Positions 6,810 to 9,445 of a stretch of DNA of 9,445 nucleotides are shown here, piece after piece (positions within the stretch are counted from its first letter, which is position 1; each line of letters opens with the position of its first letter). The notes under the pieces were generated by a model. It was not told the origin of the DNA. It made no database searches and saw only the letters and a program-made list of their open reading frames with translations. The translations under genes were made by a program, and so were the position numbers. The stretch is from Elusimicrobiota bacterium. Its GTDB lineage: Bacteria; Elusimicrobiota; UBA8919. The DNA lies in the NCBI GenBank assembly GCA_003452965.1, contig DMMW01000001.1, positions 1 to 9,445 on the forward strand, given 5' to 3'.

Positions 6810-7967
6810 ATGGCAAACATAATCATTCTTGGAATTACAAGTTTATTAACCGATATATCCTCTGAAATGGTTTATCCGTTAATAGCTGTCTATCTTTCTT
6901 CTTTAGGAGCAACACCTGCAATCATAGGTTTAATCGAAGGAATCGCCGAAACAACCGCATCTTTATTAAAAGTATTTTCAGGTTACTTTTCTGATAAAAT
7001 TAAAAAAAGAAAACCCTTTGCAATATTTGGATATTCCTTTTCCGGTATAGGAAAATTTCTATTATATATCTCTACAAGCTGGCATCTTGTTCTATTTGCA
7101 AGAATTTCCGACAGACTTGGTAAGGGTATACGAACCGCTCCGAGAGACGCACTGATTGCAGAAAGCGCAAAAGAAGGTAAGAAAGGAATGTCTTTTGGCC
7201 TGCATAGGGCGATGGACACTGCCGGTGCAGTTATTGGTGTCTCGCTTGCCTACTATTTTATAACCGTCTGGAAAAATGGTTATAAAACAGTATTCATATG
7301 GTCGTTGGTTCCGGCTTTTTTAGGTGTTGTTGCATTGTTTTTCGTTAAAGAAAGTAAAAAATCAAAAGATGTTATTACGAGCGACTTGAACTCAAACAAA
7401 AAATTCAATTTTAGTTTTAAAAGTTTTAAAATATTAGACAAAAAAATGCAGTATTTTTTACTAATAACACTTTTGTTTACATTAGGCAACTCATCAAATC
7501 AGTTCTTATTTCTCCGTTCATCAAAATTGGGATTCTCGGCAGCAAATATAATTCTGCTTTATCTTGTATACAACATAGTCTTTGCGATTGTATCATATCC
7601 ATTTGGCATACTTTCAGATAAAATAGGTAGAAAAAAACTTCTTGTCATTGGTTATTTGTTTTATGGAATAGTATATTTTGGTTTCGCAATAGCATCTGCA
7701 AAACATACGGTATGGATGTTATTCGCGCTTTACGGTATTTATATTGGAATGACCGAAGGAATTGAAAAAGCACTTATATCCGATTTATCTCATCCCGAAC
7801 AAAAAGCAACCATGCTGGGACTTCATGCAACCATTGTAGGTATCGGACTTTTTCCGGCGTCATTTATGGCAGGTATATTATGGAACGCTTTTGGTCCAGC
7901 AGTTCCATTTATGGTTGGCGGTTTTACAGGTGTCCTCTCCGCAATATTACTTCTCTTATTAATTTAA
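6810..7967 (+). CDS. Major facilitator superfamily transporter, substrate unknown
   Basis: This is an inner-membrane secondary transporter of the MFS, 385 residues with about 12 hydrophobic segments in two halves. The N-terminal half begins NIIILGITSLLTDISSEMVYPLIAVYL, a signature of a particular bacterial MFS subgroup. The cytoplasmic loop 2-3 motif is GYFSDKIKKRK (58-68), and its counterpart in the second half is GILSDKIGRKK (266-276). DRLGKGIRTAPRDALI (101-116) is also characteristic of the subgroup. A hydrophilic lysine/serine-rich linker (~181-212) joins the halves. The substrate cannot be told from sequence; some relatives are annotated as drug or sugar exporters without proof. The ATG at 6810 gives the expected N-terminus. 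It is transcribed divergently from clpB and convergently with the ATPase gene, so it looks monocistronic. Confidence 0.9.
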   Translation: MANIIILGITSLLTDISSEMVYPLIAVYLSSLGATPAIIGLIEGIAETTASLLKVFSGYFSDKIKKRKPFAIFGYSFSGIGKFLLYISTSWHLVLFARISDRLGKGIRTAPRDALIAESAKEGKKGMSFGLHRAMDTAGAVIGVSLAYYFITVWKNGYKTVFIWSLVPAFLGVVALFFVKESKKSKDVITSDLNSNKKFNFSFKSFKILDKKMQYFLLITLLFTLGNSSNQFLFLRSSKLGFSAANIILLYLVYNIVFAIVSYPFGILSDKIGRKKLLVIGYLFYGIVYFGFAIASAKHTVWMLFALYGIYIGMTEGIEKALISDLSHPEQKATMLGLHATIVGIGLFPASFMAGILWNAFGPAVPFMVGGFTGVLSAILLLLLI

Positions 7968-7976
7968 ATAAATTAA
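7959..7976. terminator. AT-only palindrome at the convergent gene ends, possible bidirectional terminator
   Basis: TTAATTTA and TAAATTAA form 8-bp arms around AA, spanning the MFS stop codon and ending just before the ATPase stop. The 10-base gap leaves no room for a conventional terminator. The all-AT stem would be weak, so the role is uncertain. Confidence 0.25.
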
Positions 7977-7977
7977 A

Positions 7978-9198
7978 TTAGGTGTGACCCCATTTTTTCC
8001 CAAGCCAATCAATATATTCAACAAATGCCACTGCAAATATATTTTTTTTCATTACAAATGTTTCGTCATTTAAGGATATTATTCTACCTGTTCCTATATT
8101 TAATTTATTAAATGTTTCCCTTAAACGGATTATATTCAACGCATCTTCCATCCGTGGTGTCATTCTCATTTTAATTTCACAAGGATATATTTCCATATCT
8201 TTTTCAATTATTAAATCTACTTCAAGATTATTATGTGTTCTTATATAATATAATCCTTGTCTTATTTGTCTATTAAGTAATTGTTTAACTGTTTCCTGAA
8301 CACAGAAATTCTCAAATAACGCGCCAGCCAAAGGTCCTTTCAATAAAACATCCTTATTACTGATTCCCGTCAAATAGCACACAAGGCCACAATCTAGAAA
8401 ATAAACTTTAGGCGCTTTTGTTATTCTTTTTCCAAGATTGTTATAGTATGGATTTAATAAATATATAATTCTGCTTGATTCAAGCACTGAAATCCACCGT
8501 TTGACAGTATTTACAGTAATTCCCAAATCAGATGCTAAAGTTGACAAATTTAATATTTGCGAGCATCTCGCTGCCAGAAGCTGCATAAACCGTTGAAAAT
8601 CTCTCAAGTTCCCTATGTCATAAATACTCTTTATATCTCTTTCCAGATATGTCTGAAAATAACTTGATATCCATTGATTAATATTAATTGCAACTTCAGT
8701 GTTCGGTTGTGGATATGAAGTATTAAGACATGAATGAATAAAAATGTTTTCTGTCGATGATAGTTTTTTGCTTAAATATTTTATTCTTCTCATTTCGTTG
8801 TAACAAAATGGCATTAGTTCAAATATTGCTATTCTGCCTGCTAAAGAATCTCCCAAATTCTTTATAAGATGAAACTGTTGTGAACCTGTTATTATAAACC
8901 TACCCTTATAACTCCTGTTTTCATCTATGGCTATCTTGATATAAGAAACTATTTGTGGCACATATTGTATTTCATCAAGTATAACCTTCCCCCCAAGTGA
9001 ATTGAAAAATAGTTTTGGGTCCGAAATTGCTCTTTCTCTGACAAGAGGGTCATCGAATGTAACATATTTATGTGTTTTCTCAAATATTTTTTTCAACATT
9101 GTTGATTTTCCGGATTGACGCGGACCCGTTATAGTAATTGCAGGAAATTGCTTCACTGCTTTTAGTATGGTTTTCTCAATATCTCTTTGTATATACAT
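7978..9198 (-). CDS. AAA_14/DUF4143 family ATPase with PD-(D/E)XK-like C-terminal domain
   Basis: This belongs to a large, poorly understood family of stand-alone ATPases found in many bacteria and archaea, often in several copies; the cellular role is unsettled. Numbered from the ATG at 9198, Walker A GPRQSGKS is at 25-32, Walker B KVILDE at 71-76 and the sensor segment FIITGSQ at 101-107. A winged-helix-like segment, ASDLGITVNTVKRWISVLE, lies at 222-240. The C-terminal domain carries the nuclease-fold pattern EVDLIIE (326-332, Asp328) and CEIK (340-343, Glu341 and Lys343), so the potential catalytic residues are intact. An upstream in-frame ATG at 9210 would add four residues. The 9198 start is preferred because GGAGG lies five bases upstream, whereas 9210 has only a two-base gap to its GGAGG. 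A near-perfect promoter and a repeat-made leader precede it. Confidence 0.9.
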   Translation of the reverse strand: MYIQRDIEKTILKAVKQFPAITITGPRQSGKSTMLKKIFEKTHKYVTFDDPLVRERAISDPKLFFNSLGGKVILDEIQYVPQIVSYIKIAIDENRSYKGRFIITGSQQFHLIKNLGDSLAGRIAIFELMPFCYNEMRRIKYLSKKLSSTENIFIHSCLNTSYPQPNTEVAININQWISSYFQTYLERDIKSIYDIGNLRDFQRFMQLLAARCSQILNLSTLASDLGITVNTVKRWISVLESSRIIYLLNPYYNNLGKRITKAPKVYFLDCGLVCYLTGISNKDVLLKGPLAGALFENFCVQETVKQLLNRQIRQGLYYIRTHNNLEVDLIIEKDMEIYPCEIKMRMTPRMEDALNIIRLRETFNKLNIGTGRIISLNDETFVMKKNIFAVAFVEYIDWLGKKWGHT

Positions 9199-9203
9199 AA
9201 TAT

Positions 9204-9266
9204 CCTCCATTACCTCCGTTACCTACGTTACCTACGTTACCTCCGTTACCTCCGTTACCTTCGTTA
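9204..9266. repeat. Seven tandem 9-bp units forming the ATPase leader; the last supplies the ribosome binding site
   Basis: Seven contiguous 9-bp units read CCTNCGTTA on the plus strand, beginning at 9204, 9213, 9222, 9231, 9240, 9249 and 9258. On the minus strand each unit is TAACGNAGG. Four end in GGAGG, two in GTAGG and one in GAAGG. In the gene-proximal copy C is replaced by T (TAATGGAGG). This makes the upstream in-frame ATG at 9210, and its GGAGG is the Shine-Dalgarno for the ATG at 9198. Confidence 0.9.
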
Positions 9267-9271
9267 ACGTA

Positions 9272-9301
9272 ATTATAGCATACTGCACAGGATTATGTCA
9301 A
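9272..9301 (-). promoter_or_regulatory. Consensus sigma70 promoter of the DUF4143 ATPase gene
   Basis: On the minus strand TTGACA (9301-9296) and TATAAT (9277-9272) both match consensus 6/6 with an 18-base spacer. The -10 is preceded by TGC, giving the extended -10 TG. Transcription should start near 9265, at the edge of the 9-bp repeat array, so the roughly 67-base leader is almost wholly repeat. Confidence 0.85.
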
Positions 9302-9334
9302 GACATATTTGCAATTCAATAGCAAATATGTCTT
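9300..9334. repeat. Perfect 13-bp inverted repeat touching the ATPase promoter
   Basis: AAGACATATTTGC (9300-9312) and its exact complement GCAAATATGTCTT (9322-9334) flank a 9-base loop. The left arm shares two bases with the -35 hexamer. This position favours an operator or a recombination/element end. It could also be a weak plus-strand terminator because TT follows the right arm, but the stem is AT-rich. Confidence 0.7.
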
Positions 9335-9445
9335 TTACGAAAAAAGTAGAGGAACTCTAACATTTTAAATCCCGATATACATGCTAATTGATTATGCTTA
9401 AAATAGGGCTTACTGAAAAATACTAATTAAAACGAAATAGCGACG
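9335..9445. other. Right-edge non-coding stretch
   Basis: These 111 bases are AT-rich. I see no open frame, RNA gene or clear promoter in them. Confidence 0.4.

Noticed and set aside
9204..9266. Tandem array considered as a CRISPR
   Set aside because: The units are 9 bp with no spacers, which is a simple tandem repeat.
9300..9334. Inverted repeat taken as an intrinsic terminator for a gene right of the window
   Set aside because: The stem is AT-rich and, on the minus strand, no T-run follows it; the promoter begins there instead.

Overview
The window is AT-rich and gene-dense and carries six protein-coding units. From the left edge, four genes on the minus strand form two blocks. The first is an Rnf electron-transport operon, read apbE (2730-3692), rnfC (1416-2714), then an rnfD/rnfG reading frame (1-1379) that runs off the left edge. 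Behind it, upstream in transcription order, is a full-length clpB (3929-6517). A 292-base spacer rich in short repeats then separates clpB from a divergently transcribed MFS transporter gene on the plus strand (6810-7967). Last comes a convergent minus-strand AAA ATPase of the AAA_14/DUF4143 type (7978-9198), with its promoter and a 9-bp tandem repeat in its leader. No rRNA, tRNA, CRISPR array, transposase or phage gene was seen.

The functional core is the Rnf block. RnfC, RnfD and RnfG are subunits of the membrane ferredoxin:NAD+ oxidoreductase, which couples electron flow to Na+ or H+ transport. ApbE is the lipoprotein flavin transferase that attaches FMN to threonines of RnfD and RnfG, and both acceptor motifs are visible. 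RnfE, RnfA and RnfB probably lie beyond the left edge. The most notable point is that RnfD and RnfG are in one uninterrupted frame, as a fusion. A one-base sequence error could also produce this, because a canonical stop/start overlap sits in the neighbouring frame.

The second interesting area is the leader of the DUF4143 ATPase. A promoter matching both sigma70 consensus hexamers fires into seven tandem 9-bp units, most of which carry a Shine-Dalgarno-like core. A perfect 13-bp inverted repeat abuts the -35 box. The MFS gene appears to make a leaderless mRNA.

Organism: low GC, an Rnf complex with a lipoprotein ApbE, and intergenic spacers filled with short tandem repeats suggest an anaerobic bacterium with an outer membrane or similar envelope. 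It may belong to a little-cultured lineage (Omnitrophota/Elusimicrobiota-like). That placement is inference only; no taxonomic marker was checked.
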